In this document: piece by piece, positions 36,561-43,854 of the stretch | Numbering within the stretch: position 1 is the stretch's first letter | Layout of the letters: the number at the start of each line of letters is the position of its first letter | Assembly: GCF_025655475.1 (NCBI RefSeq) | Contig: NZ_JAHTIK010000001.1 | Span: 6,690,170-6,752,667, forward strand | Direction: 5' to 3' | From: Kitasatospora sp. DSM 101779 | GTDB lineage: Bacteria; Actinomycetota; Actinomycetes; Streptomycetales; Streptomycetaceae | Length of the DNA stretch: 62,498 nt | Made by a program: the position numbers and the translations under genes | Notes under the pieces: model-generated | Database searches by the model: none | What the model saw: only the letters and a program-made list of their open reading frames with translations | Told to the model about the DNA's origin: nothing

Positions 36561-36590
36561 CCGCCCCGCTCCCCTGCGGGAGCGGGGCGG
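36561..36590. other. GC-rich hairpin between divergent genes
   Basis: CCGCCCCGCTCCC (36561-36573) and GGGAGCGGGGCGG (36578-36590) form a perfect 13-bp stem with a CTGC loop. It lies upstream of both divergent genes, so it is not a normal terminator for either. It may be a 5'-leader structure, an insulator, or an operator. Confidence 0.6.
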
Positions 36591-36640
36591 CGGGCGTACG
36601 GTCAAAGGCGCGGGGAGGGCGATGCGAAGGAGGCTGCGGC

Positions 36641-37000
36641 ATGGCGGAGCAGCGGATTGCCGGGATCGATCCGTCGGCGGTGCCGAGCGGTCAGGGATGC
36701 GTCGAGTGCCTCGCCGGGCAGGACGCCGGCTGGTGGCTGCACCTGCGGCGGTGCGCCGAGTGCGGGCACATCGGGTGCTGCGACTCCTCGCCGTCCCAGC
36801 ACGCCACCCGGCACGCCCGGGAGAGCGGGCACCCGTTCATCACCAGCTTCGAGCCGGGCGAGGACTGGTTCTGGAACACCGAGACCGGCGAGTACTACAC
36901 CGGTCCGGCGCTGGCGCCGCCGCTCTCCCGGCCGGACGCGCAGCCATCGCCCGGCCCGTCCGAGAGGGTGCCCGCGGACTGGCGGAGCCGGTTGCACTGA
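36641..37000 (+). CDS. UBP-type zinc-finger protein
   Basis: A 119-residue protein whose first ~85 residues are a UBP-type (ubiquitin-hydrolase-like) zinc finger: CVECLAG, LRRCAECGHIGCCDSS, HATRHARESGHPFITSFEPGEDW. The Cys and His ligands of three zinc sites are all recognisable. In eukaryotes this fold binds a free ubiquitin C-terminus; actinobacteria lack ubiquitin, so the ligand is unknown (a free C-terminus of another protein is conceivable). AAGGAGG precedes the ATG. The tail is Pro-rich. Confidence 0.9.
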   Translation: MAEQRIAGIDPSAVPSGQGCVECLAGQDAGWWLHLRRCAECGHIGCCDSSPSQHATRHARESGHPFITSFEPGEDWFWNTETGEYYTGPALAPPLSRPDAQPSPGPSERVPADWRSRLH

Positions 37001-37011
37001 GGCGCGGTGCC

Positions 37012-37659
37012 TCAGTCGCCGAGGGCGAGCCTCAGGCCGAAGAGGGCGACCACGCCGCCGGTGATCCGGTCGAGGACGCGCTTCGCGGTCGGCCCGGCGA
37101 GCCAACGGCGGACGACCCGGGCGAAGCCCACCAGGACGGCGGACCAGAGTGTGCCCAGCACGATGTGCTCGCAGGTGAGCAGCGTGCCGAAGGCCAGGTG
37201 CGGGGCGCCCGGCGGGATGAACTGCGGCAGCAGTGCCATGTAGAAGACGCCGACCTTGGGATTCAGCAGGTTGGTGAGTGCCCCGCGCCGCCAGCCGGGG
37301 CCGAAGCCGTCGCGCTCGGCGGCGTCCGCGGGCTCGGACTCGGTCGCGGAGTGCCCGGCGGGCTCGCGCCGCCAGGATTCGCGGATCATGCGTCCGCCCA
37401 TCCACAGCAGATAGGCCGCACCGGCCCAGCGCAGCAGCTCGTAGGCGAGGTGGGAGGCGGTCAGCACGGCGGTGGCGCCGGCGGAGGCGAGCACGCCCCA
37501 GACGAGGGTGCCGGTCTGGATGCCGAGGACGACGCCCCAGGCGCGGCGGCGGCGGCCGAGGACGGCGGTGCGCAGGATGAGGGCGGTGTCGAGGCCGGGG
37601 GTGAGCGTCAGAAGGCCGACCAGCACGGCGAAGGACCAGAGGGCGGTGGCGTTGTCCAT
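37012..37659 (-). CDS. LysE-family translocator
   Basis: A 215-residue membrane protein with about six spans. LTPGLDTALILRTAVLGRRRRAWGVVLGIQTG is the LysE/RhtB signature, and GALTNLLNPKVGVFYMALLPQFIPPGAP is the second family block. Members export amino acids or similar small molecules. It lies 11 bases after the MarR gene on the same strand, so the two are probably one operon and the MarR protein may control it. The ATG is the only sensible start. Confidence 0.92.
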   Translation of the reverse strand: MDNATALWSFAVLVGLLTLTPGLDTALILRTAVLGRRRRAWGVVLGIQTGTLVWGVLASAGATAVLTASHLAYELLRWAGAAYLLWMGGRMIRESWRREPAGHSATESEPADAAERDGFGPGWRRGALTNLLNPKVGVFYMALLPQFIPPGAPHLAFGTLLTCEHIVLGTLWSAVLVGFARVVRRWLAGPTAKRVLDRITGGVVALFGLRLALGD

Positions 37660-37670
37660 GCCCGGTGAGC

Positions 37671-38147
37671 CTATCGGTCGGCCCGTCCCGGGGTGTCGGG
37701 GCGGGGCCAGCTGCGGCCCTCCTTGGCCTCGATGCTGCGGTTGAGACGGGTGAGCAGGTGGGCGAGGGCGGCGACCTCGTCCTGCGGCCAGTCCGCCAGC
37801 ACGGAGGCCAGGCCGTTGAGCGACCATTCGCGGTCGTGGTGCAGCCGGCGCAGGCCCTCCTCCGTGATGCGCAGTTTGCGGGCGATGCCGCCGGCCGGGT
37901 CCGGGATGCGTTCGACCAGGTTCTGACGGAGCATCGCGGCGGTCTGCCGGTTGACCGTGGAGGTGTCCAGGTTGAAGGCCTCGGCGAGCTGACCGATGGT
38001 CATCGGGCCCTCGGCCTCGATCCGGCTGAGCAGGGTGTACGCGCTGCGCTCCAGCCGGCCTCCGGGGTCGGCGCGCAGCGAGCCCATCGCCTGGTGGCGT
38101 CCGATCAGCATCAGTTCGCGTTCGAGGTCGCCGAGCTCCTCGTGCAC
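37671..38147 (-). CDS. MarR-family regulator (first gene of marR-lysE operon)
   Basis: A 158-residue MarR protein. The recognition region is MTIGQLAEAFNLDTSTVNRQTAAMLRQNLVERIPDPAGGIARKLRITEEG. It is divergent from an MFS exporter, with direct repeats of ATGCATATCG in the shared gap, so it probably represses both its own operon and the exporter. GTG start with GAGGAGG 7 bases upstream. The ligand is unknown; exporters on both sides suggest a toxic compound or amino acid. Confidence 0.9.
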   Translation of the reverse strand: MHEELGDLERELMLIGRHQAMGSLRADPGGRLERSAYTLLSRIEAEGPMTIGQLAEAFNLDTSTVNRQTAAMLRQNLVERIPDPAGGIARKLRITEEGLRRLHHDREWSLNGLASVLADWPQDEVAALAHLLTRLNRSIEAKEGRSWPRPDTPGRADR

Positions 38148-38200
38148 AACGTCCTCCTCGTCGCTCCGCCGTCGGTGATCGTCGGGTTCCAGTCAATCCT

Positions 38201-38237
38201 ATGTGCATCATGCATATCGTGTGTACGATGCATATCG
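38201..38237. promoter_or_regulatory. Repeated operator sites between marR-lysE and MFS genes
   Basis: ATGCATATCG occurs twice in direct orientation (38210-38219 and 38228-38237), and TGCATATCGT/ACGATGCA form an interrupted inverted repeat around GTGT. A third partial copy, ATGTGCATCATGCAT, begins at 38201. The AT-rich character stands out in this GC-rich DNA. The gap separates a MarR gene from a divergent exporter, so this is most likely the MarR operator. Confidence 0.7.
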
Positions 38238-38260
38238 CACCCCGTGACTTGGAGTCCCCC

Positions 38261-39712
38261 GTGAGCACAGCTCCCCCCGCACGCACCGGCGGCGCGATCA
38301 TCGGCGTCCTCGCCGGCGCCGGCATCGCCGTGTCGCTCATGAACACGCTCGTCGTCCCGCTCATCCCGGACCTGCCGGAACTGCTGGGCACCACATCCGC
38401 CAACGCATCCTGGGCGATCACCGCCACCCTGCTCGCCGGCGCCCTCGCCACCCCCGTGCTCGGCCGGCTCGGCGACATGTACGGCAAGCGCCGCGTCCTG
38501 CTCGTCAGCCTCGCCCTGATGGTGATCGGGTCGCTCGTCCCGGCGCTGGCCGGCGGCCTCGTCCCGATGGTCGTCGGCCGCGCCCTGCAGGGCTGCGCCG
38601 CCGCCGTCATCCCGCTCGGCATCAGCATCATGCGGGACGAACTGCCGCCGCAGCGGATGGGCCCGGCGATGGCCCTGGTCAGCTCCTCGCTCGGCATCGG
38701 CGGCGCACTCGGCCTGCCGCTGGCCGCCGTCGTCGCCCAGCACGCCGACTGGCACGTGCTGTTCTGGGCGTCCGCCGCGATCGGCGCGGTGGTGATCGCC
38801 CTGGTCATGACCTTCGTGCCGGAGTCGCCGGTGCGTGCCGGCGGCCGCTTCGACCTGGTCGGCGCCGTCGGCCTCTCCGCCGGACTGCTCTGCCTGCTGC
38901 TCGCCGTCTCCAAGGGCGGCGACTGGGGCTGGGCGAGTGGCACCACCCTCGGCCTGTTCGGCGCCGCCGCCGCGGTGCTGCTGCTGTGGGGCGGGTGGGA
39001 ACTGCGCACCGGCAGCCCGCTGGTCGACCTGCGCACCACCGTCCGCCGCCAGGTGCTGATGACCAATCTGGCCTCGGTGGTGATCGGCTTCGCGATGTAC
39101 GCGATGTCGCTGATCGTCCCCCAGCTGCTGCAGCTGCCCGAACGGACCGGGTACGGCCTCGGCCGCTCGATGGTGGTCGCCGGCCTGTGCATGGCCCCGT
39201 CCGGTTTGGTGATGATGGCCGTCTCGCCGTTCTCCGCACGGATCTCGGCGGCCCGCGGCCCCAAGGTCTCACTGCTGATCGGCTCCCTGGTCATTGCGGC
39301 CGGCTACGCGCTCTCGCTCGGCCTGACCGGCCACGTCTGGGGCATGGTGCTCTTCTCCTGCGTGATCGGCGCCGGCGTGGCCTTCGCCTATGCCGCGATG
39401 CCCGCGCTGATCATGTCGGCCGTGCCCGCCTCGGAGACCGCCGCCGCCAACGGCCTCAACAGCCTGATGCGGTCGATCGGCACCTCCACCTCGGCCGCGG
39501 TGGTCGGTGTGGTGCTCTCACACATGACGGTGACGATGGGTCCGGCCGTACTGCCCTCCGAGAACGGCTTCCGGACGGGTCTGGCGATCGGCCTGGGCAC
39601 CGCCGTCCTCGCCGCCCTGGTCACCCTCGCCGTGCCCGGCCGTGCCGAGCATGCCGGGCCGGCCCGGGACGCGCAGCGGGACGCGGTCGCCGAGCCCGCC
39701 GCGCAGTCCTGA
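38261..39712 (+). CDS. MFS drug-type exporter (DHA2-like)
   Basis: A 483-residue carrier with about 14 spans. Motif A is GRLGDMYGKRRVLLVS; GRALQGCAAAVIPLGISIMRDELP and the Gly-rich GSSLGIGGALGLPLAAV-like motif C follow. The GTG (VSTAPPARTGG) is preferred over an upstream ATG because GGAG lies 6-8 bases before it and the upstream ATG falls inside the operator repeats. Its divergence from the MarR-LysE pair implies induction by the MarR ligand. The cargo is unknown. Confidence 0.9.
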   Translation: MSTAPPARTGGAIIGVLAGAGIAVSLMNTLVVPLIPDLPELLGTTSANASWAITATLLAGALATPVLGRLGDMYGKRRVLLVSLALMVIGSLVPALAGGLVPMVVGRALQGCAAAVIPLGISIMRDELPPQRMGPAMALVSSSLGIGGALGLPLAAVVAQHADWHVLFWASAAIGAVVIALVMTFVPESPVRAGGRFDLVGAVGLSAGLLCLLLAVSKGGDWGWASGTTLGLFGAAAAVLLLWGGWELRTGSPLVDLRTTVRRQVLMTNLASVVIGFAMYAMSLIVPQLLQLPERTGYGLGRSMVVAGLCMAPSGLVMMAVSPFSARISAARGPKVSLLIGSLVIAAGYALSLGLTGHVWGMVLFSCVIGAGVAFAYAAMPALIMSAVPASETAAANGLNSLMRSIGTSTSAAVVGVVLSHMTVTMGPAVLPSENGFRTGLAIGLGTAVLAALVTLAVPGRAEHAGPARDAQRDAVAEPAAQS

Positions 39713-39738
39713 GGCCGGCCGGCCGCGAGGCCGGTGCG

Positions 39739-39779
39739 CCGCGGGCCGGCACCCCTGCTGGAGGGGTGCCGGCCCGCGG
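39739..39779. terminator. Bidirectional terminator between MFS and hmp genes
   Basis: A perfect 18-bp stem (39739-39756 with 39762-39779; CCGCGGGCCGGCACCCCT) with loop GCTGG, placed between two convergent genes 27 bases from one stop and 30 from the other. No T-run, as is common here. Confidence 0.88.
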
Positions 39780-39808
39780 GGGTGAGGACCTGCGGGGGTG
39801 AGGGGGCG

Positions 39809-40999
39809 TCAGGCGTCCGCGCCCAGCCACAGGTCGGGGCCGAAGACCTCGTAGTGGATGTCGGCCGGGCGGACACCCGCCGTGATCAGCTGCCCGCGCA
39901 CCGAGCGCAGGAAGGGCAGCGGGCCGCAGAGGTAGGCGGTGGTGCCGGCCGGGATCTCGACGCCGGCGAGGTCGACCAGGCCGGTGCGCTCGGCGGGCCA
40001 CTCGCCGGCCGGCTGCTCGTAGAAGACGTGCGCCTCGGCGCCGGCCAGCTTGGCGGTGAGCTGCTGCAGGTCGGCGCGGAAGGCGTGGGCCAGCTGGTCG
40101 CGGTCGCCGTGCACCGAGATCACCCGCCGGGTGCTGCCGGTGGCCGCCAGGTGCGAGAGCATCCCGATCATCGGGGTGCAGCCGATGCCCGCGGAGGCCA
40201 GCAGCACCGGGCCGTCGCCCTCGGCCAGCGTCACGTCGCCGAACGGCGGGCTCAGCAGCAGGGTCGCGCCCGGCCCGACGTGCGCGTGCAGGTGGTTGGA
40301 GACCTCACCGTTCGGGGTGCCCGCCACCCGCTTCACCGAGAACTGCAGGGCGCCGTCCGGCTGCCCCGAGAGGCTGTACTGGCGGATCTGGTGCGCGCCG
40401 TCCGGCAGTTCGACCTGGACCGAGACGTACTGGCCCGGGGTGGTCTCCGGCAGCGCGCCGCCGTCGGCCGGCCGCACCAGGAAGGTCGCCACGTCATCGG
40501 TCTCCAGCAGCCGCGCGACCACGGTGTAAGGGCGCCACAGCGCCTGGGGGTCGGTGCCGGCCCCGGTGTAGAGGCCCTTCTCCAGCGCGATCAGCGCGTT
40601 CGCCATCAGCCAGTACACCTCGTCCCAGGCCGCCGCCACCTCCGGGGTCACCGCCTCGCCGAGCACCTCGACGATCGCCGCGAACAGGTGCTCGTGGACC
40701 ACCGGGTACTGCTCCGGTGCGACGCCCAGCGAGGCGTGCTTGTGGGCGATCCGGGCGAGCATCGCGTCCGGCCGCTGCTCGGGGTGGGCGACCAGCGCGG
40801 TGGCGAACGCCGCGATGGAGCCGGCCAGTGCCTGCCGCTGAGTGCCGTTGGCCTGGTTGCCGCGGTTGAACAGGTCGCGCAGCAGCTCGGGGTGGGCCTC
40901 GAACAGTCGCTCGTAGAAGCGGGCGGTGATGTCGCCGACGGCGGCGCCGACGACCGGCAGGGTGGCTTCGACGACCGGGGCGCTCTGCGGGGACAGCAT
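39809..40999 (-). CDS. hmp: Flavohemoprotein (nitric oxide dioxygenase)
   Basis: A 396-residue protein: an N-terminal globin (proximal His in IAHKHASLGV near residue 85, distal-pocket Tyr/Gln region near 30-55), then a ferredoxin-reductase module. RQYSLSG binds FAD, LLASAGIGCTPMIGML binds NAD(P)H, and YLCGPLPFLRSVR and YEVFGPD close the module. It converts nitric oxide to nitrate with oxygen and NAD(P)H. AAGGAG precedes the ATG. An NsrR-type site lies 13 bases upstream of the start and the nsrR gene is next to it. Confidence 0.96.
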   Translation of the reverse strand: MLSPQSAPVVEATLPVVGAAVGDITARFYERLFEAHPELLRDLFNRGNQANGTQRQALAGSIAAFATALVAHPEQRPDAMLARIAHKHASLGVAPEQYPVVHEHLFAAIVEVLGEAVTPEVAAAWDEVYWLMANALIALEKGLYTGAGTDPQALWRPYTVVARLLETDDVATFLVRPADGGALPETTPGQYVSVQVELPDGAHQIRQYSLSGQPDGALQFSVKRVAGTPNGEVSNHLHAHVGPGATLLLSPPFGDVTLAEGDGPVLLASAGIGCTPMIGMLSHLAATGSTRRVISVHGDRDQLAHAFRADLQQLTAKLAGAEAHVFYEQPAGEWPAERTGLVDLAGVEIPAGTTAYLCGPLPFLRSVRGQLITAGVRPADIHYEVFGPDLWLGADA

Positions 41000-41011
41000 G
41001 GACGGCTCCTT

Positions 41012-41034
41012 AATAGGTATTTGATCTTCGTATT
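41012..41034 (-). promoter_or_regulatory. NsrR-type operator upstream of hmp
   Basis: This 23-bp site reads AATACGAAGATC followed by AAATACCTATT on the minus strand. It agrees at nearly all positions with the site I remember for S. coelicolor hmpA1 (ACACGAATATCATCTACCAATT in part), and at 16 of 23 positions with the second site at 41534-41556. It ends 13 bases before the hmp start codon. Nitric oxide would damage the NsrR cluster and release repression. Confidence 0.85.
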
Positions 41035-41073
41035 TTGCGGGACAGGGAACGGCGGGGTGTCCGGTGGGGCGGA

Positions 41074-41517
41074 TCAGTCCGGCGGGCGGACGGAGAGGCC
41101 CAGGAGGACCGGGCCGGTCGGAGAGGCGACCAGATCCTCGACCGACAGCGGATCGAGTACCGCGAAGAACGCCTCCTGCGCCTGGCGGAGTGCCCCGCGC
41201 AGCCGACAGGACGACCGGAGCGGACATGGCGGGTCGTCCTCGCAGCCCACCACGTCGCCGATCCCCTCCAGTTCGCGCAGCAGGGCGCCGAGCGAACCGG
41301 TGCGGCCGGCCGGAGTGAGCGCCAGACCGCCGCTGCGGCCCCGGCGGGCCTCCACCACCCCGAGGTGCTGAAGCCTGCTCACCACCTTGGCCGCGTGGGT
41401 GTAGGGAACCTCCATCGCCGCCGCGACCTCGCGGGTGGTCGGGTTGGACGCCTCGTCCAGCACGGCCAGCCGCATGGCGATGCGCAGCGCGATGTCGGTG
41501 CCCTTGGTCAGCCTCAC
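41074..41517 (-). CDS. nsrR: NsrR, Rrf2-family nitric-oxide-sensing iron-sulfur repressor
   Basis: A 147-residue Rrf2 protein. The N-terminus VRLTKGTDIALRIAMRLAVL and the wing region PYTHAAKVVSRLQHLGVVEARRGRSGGLALT match NsrR. Three cysteines spaced C-x5-C-x5-C (CEDDPPCPLRSSC) are the [4Fe-4S] ligands of streptomycete NsrR. The C-terminus PTGPVLLGLSVRPPD is also typical. The GTG at 41517 gives exactly the family N-terminus; GATAGT about 9 bases upstream suggests a leaderless message. It is transcribed toward hmp, 74 bases away. Confidence 0.95.
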   Translation of the reverse strand: MRLTKGTDIALRIAMRLAVLDEASNPTTREVAAAMEVPYTHAAKVVSRLQHLGVVEARRGRSGGLALTPAGRTGSLGALLRELEGIGDVVGCEDDPPCPLRSSCRLRGALRQAQEAFFAVLDPLSVEDLVASPTGPVLLGLSVRPPD

Positions 41518-41531
41518 ATCGGGAAGACTAT

Positions 41532-42635
41532 CTAATGCGAATCCTGGATTCGTCTTTGGGGTCCCCGTTGTCGCGTTCCCGCAGGTCGGGCGGCCCGCAG
41601 CTCGGCGAGCAGCTCCGCGCCCGCCCACACACGTGCCCCGCCGGGCCCGGCCTGCTCCGCCTCCCGGACGAGTTCGATCAGCCGGGCGTTGGCCGGCGCC
41701 GCCAGCCCGTGCCGCCCGGCCATCGCCACCACCTCGCCCTGCAGACTGTCGATCTCCGTCCGCCGGCCGCGCTGCAGGTCCTCCCAGGTGGACGAGCGGG
41801 CCTCGGCGTCCACCTTCAGCGTCGCCGCCGCCAGCCTCCGGAACACGCCGTCGGGCAGCGCCAGCAGGCGGGGCATCAGCGCGGTCGGCAGGGCGCCCAG
41901 CCGGGCCGGGTGCACGCCCTCCGCCCGCATCGCCGCCAGCGCCTCCTGCTGACACAGCGCCAGGCAGCGCCGGAACGCCCGCTGCCCGAGCTCCTCGCGC
42001 AGCGGCATGCCGGAGAGCGCGTTGACCGCGTTGTTGAGGTTCATCAGCAGCTTGCCGTGCTGCACCTCGCGCATGTCGGCGCGGCGCTCGACCGGCAGTC
42101 CGGCCGCGGCCGCGGCCGCCGCGAGCGGGGCGCCGGCCGGCTGGTCGTCGATCATCAGCGCCCCGCCGGACCCTTGGTGGAACACTCCCGGCGAGGTCTG
42201 CAGCACGTTGTACGGCACCATGCCGGCCACCACCGGATGCCCCGCACCGACGGCCGACCTGATCAGCGCCGGATTGTGCAGGCCGTTCTGGAAGCTGACC
42301 AGTGCGGCGCCCGGGGCGAGCAGCTCGGCGACGGAGCCGGCGGCCTCCGCGGTCGCGGCCGACTTCACCGTCACCAGGACAAGGTCGGCGCCCTCGACGG
42401 CGGCGGGGTCGGTGGCCGTACGGAGGCCTCCGGCGGGCACCCGGACGGCGGGGCGGCCGCCCCCGGTGAGGGTGAGGCCGTGCTCGCGCACCGCGTCCAT
42501 CGCGGCCGGCCGGCCGATCAGGGTGACCTCGGCGACCTCGGCGAGCAGACCGCCCAGGTGGCAGCCGATGCTGCCGGCGCCGAGCACGGCGATCCGCAGC
42601 CGCTCGGACGGCGGAACGGACGGGGCGGACGTCAC
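41532..42635 (-). CDS. 2-dehydropantoate 2-reductase family oxidoreductase
   Basis: A 367-residue NADP-dependent reductase of the PanE/ApbA family. The dinucleotide motif is IAVLGAGSIGCHLGGLL at the N-terminus; LVTVKSAATAEA and SFQNGLHNP supply the catalytic/substrate region, and GKLLMNLNNAVNAL the hydride-transfer segment. In coenzyme A synthesis it makes pantoate, but many paralogues have other ketoacid substrates. The GTG was chosen because GGAGG lies 9 bases upstream; an ATG 9 bases earlier touches that ribosome site. Its last codons overlap the nsrR operator. Confidence 0.85.
   Translation of the reverse strand: MTSAPSVPPSERLRIAVLGAGSIGCHLGGLLAEVAEVTLIGRPAAMDAVREHGLTLTGGGRPAVRVPAGGLRTATDPAAVEGADLVLVTVKSAATAEAAGSVAELLAPGAALVSFQNGLHNPALIRSAVGAGHPVVAGMVPYNVLQTSPGVFHQGSGGALMIDDQPAGAPLAAAAAAAGLPVERRADMREVQHGKLLMNLNNAVNALSGMPLREELGQRAFRRCLALCQQEALAAMRAEGVHPARLGALPTALMPRLLALPDGVFRRLAAATLKVDAEARSSTWEDLQRGRRTEIDSLQGEVVAMAGRHGLAAPANARLIELVREAEQAGPGGARVWAGAELLAELRAARPAGTRQRGPQRRIQDSH
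41534..41556 (-). promoter_or_regulatory. NsrR-type operator upstream of nsrR
   Basis: A 23-bp site on the minus strand beginning AAGACGAATCC and ending GATTCGCATT, with dyad CGAATCC/GGATTCG. It is 16/23 identical to the hmp site. It lies 17 bases before the nsrR start codon and inside the 3' end of the panE-like gene, overlapping that gene's TAG stop. Predicts NsrR autoregulation. Confidence 0.8.
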
Positions 42636-42778
42636 GGCAGTCATCCTCCGGTGGGGGTACGGGCGGTGTGCCGAGCACCCTAGACGGTGGCCCGGGCCGT
42701 GGGGAACGGGCCATCCGCGGGTGCGCCGGAACGCGGGGCACCCAGGAGTCCGCTGGGCCCGACGAGTAGGGGCAACTG

Positions 42779-42853
42779 AGGGGCGCGGGGAACTGCGAGA
42801 GACGGAAGGCCGTGGGTCTGCGCCTCCCGATTCGCGCAGTTCCCCGCGCCCCT
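42779..42853. repeat. Interspersed inverted repeat, copy B
   Basis: The left arm AGGGGCGCGGGGAACTGCG (42779-42797) and right arm CGCAGTTCCCCGCGCCCCT (42835-42853) are exact complements, 19 bp, around a 37-base interior. It sits between the TetR gene's 3' end and the panE-like gene's start. Same family as copies A and C. The 42636-42908 gap holds no gene. Confidence 0.88.
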
Positions 42854-42908
42854 GGGGATGCCGGGATTTCCCGCCCCCGGGGATGCCCGGTGTACCCGGA
42901 GGCCTCCG

Positions 42909-43499
42909 TCAGGGGAGCGGGCCGAGGAGGGCCGCGGCGGTGGCGGTGATGCGGTCGCGGGTTTCGGTGCCGTCGAGGTAGCCGGCGACCATCGCACCGT
43001 CGCGGAGGAGGAGCAGGGCTGCGGCGCCGCCCGCCGGGTCAAGGTGGCCGCAGGCGGTGAGCAGGTCCGCGAGCGCGTCGCGGAACCAGCGGCGGTGGGC
43101 GGCGACCAGCCGGCGTACCGGGTGGTCGGCGTCGGGGTACTCGGCGGCGGCGTTGATGAACGGGCAGCCGCGGAAGCCCGGTCCGCAGACCTCGTCGGCG
43201 AGGGCCGCCACCAGGACGGCGAGGGTGCTGCGCGGGTCGGGCGAGGCCGCGGCCGCCGCCGCGAGGCGCTCCCGGACGTCCCGGTCGCGGCGGTCGAGGT
43301 AGGCGAGGACGAGTTCGTCCTTGCCGGGGAAGTGCCGGTAGAAGGTGGCCTTGGTGATGCCCGCCTCGGCGATAAGCCGGTCGACGCCGACGGCCCGGAC
43401 GCCCTCCGCGTAGAACAGTCCGGCGGCCGTGTCGAGCAGCCGCTCCCGGGCCTCGGACCTGCGGGAGGCCGCCGTGGCGGGGGCTGTTCGGGCGTTCAT
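42909..43499 (-). CDS. TetR-family regulator
   Basis: A 196-residue TetR protein. The DNA-binding part is RERLLDTAAGLFYAEGVRAVGVDRLIAEAGITKATFYRHFPGKDELVLAYLDRRD. The ligand domain has CGPGFRGCPFINAAAEYPD, found in the subgroup that controls oxidoreductase genes. The ATG (MNARTAPATAA) fits the family; an upstream GTG would add little. A 7-7-7 inverted repeat lies 130-150 bases upstream, on the side where a dehydrogenase operon has decayed. Confidence 0.92.
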   Translation of the reverse strand: MNARTAPATAASRRSEARERLLDTAAGLFYAEGVRAVGVDRLIAEAGITKATFYRHFPGKDELVLAYLDRRDRDVRERLAAAAAASPDPRSTLAVLVAALADEVCGPGFRGCPFINAAAEYPDADHPVRRLVAAHRRWFRDALADLLTACGHLDPAGGAAALLLLRDGAMVAGYLDGTETRDRITATAAALLGPLP

Positions 43500-43628
43500 G
43501 CGGCCCAACCCTACAGGCGCCGGGGCGGGCATCCGGGCGGTGGCCGGTCACCGGTGCCCGGGTGTGAGGGGGCGTCACTCCCGGCGCCGCGGCGCGCCGC
43601 GGTCGTGCGCCGACAGGCTACCCGCCAG

Positions 43629-43649
43629 TTAACTACCACTGCTAGTTAA
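43629..43649. promoter_or_regulatory. TetR-type operator
   Basis: TTAACTA (43629-43635), a 7-base spacer CCACTGC, and TAGTTAA (43643-43649) form a perfect AT-rich inverted repeat in the gap between the tetR gene and the decayed dehydrogenase genes. Size and symmetry suit a TetR dimer. Confidence 0.8.
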
Positions 43650-43689
43650 ATCCGGAGCGGACTCCGGGGAGCATCGGGTGGAGCGCTAC

Positions 43690-43765
43690 GCGGACCAGTG
43701 TGGGCCGCGAACTCCGCCGGCACGGCCTCGAGGAGTTCCTGCAGACCAAGTCCCTCCAGTTCTGA
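43690..43765 (+). pseudogene. C-terminal remnant of an aldehyde dehydrogenase
   Basis: The frame ending in TGA at 43765 reads VGRELRRHGLEEFLQTKSLQF. This resembles the last residues of NAD-dependent aldehyde dehydrogenases (GxGRExGRxGLExYLxTK). The rest of that enzyme, nearly 480 codons, is absent; upstream comes only about 40 bases and then the TetR operator. It appears that promoter and start region were joined to the gene's last codons by a large deletion. Confidence 0.6.
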
Positions 43766-43800
43766 CCGCACGCCCGCGCGGCCCCCGCCCGCACCCGAAG

Positions 43801-43845
43801 ACCACCGAGAAGACCACCGAGAAGACCACCGAGAAGACCACCGAG
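43801..43845 (+). repeat. 12-bp tandem repeat, 3.75 units
   Basis: ACCACCGAGAAG is repeated three times exactly (43801-43836) plus ACCACCGAG. It fills the space between the aldehyde dehydrogenase remnant and the alcohol dehydrogenase start, and ends 10 bases before the ATG. Confidence 0.95.
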
Positions 43846-43854
43846 GCGACCGCC

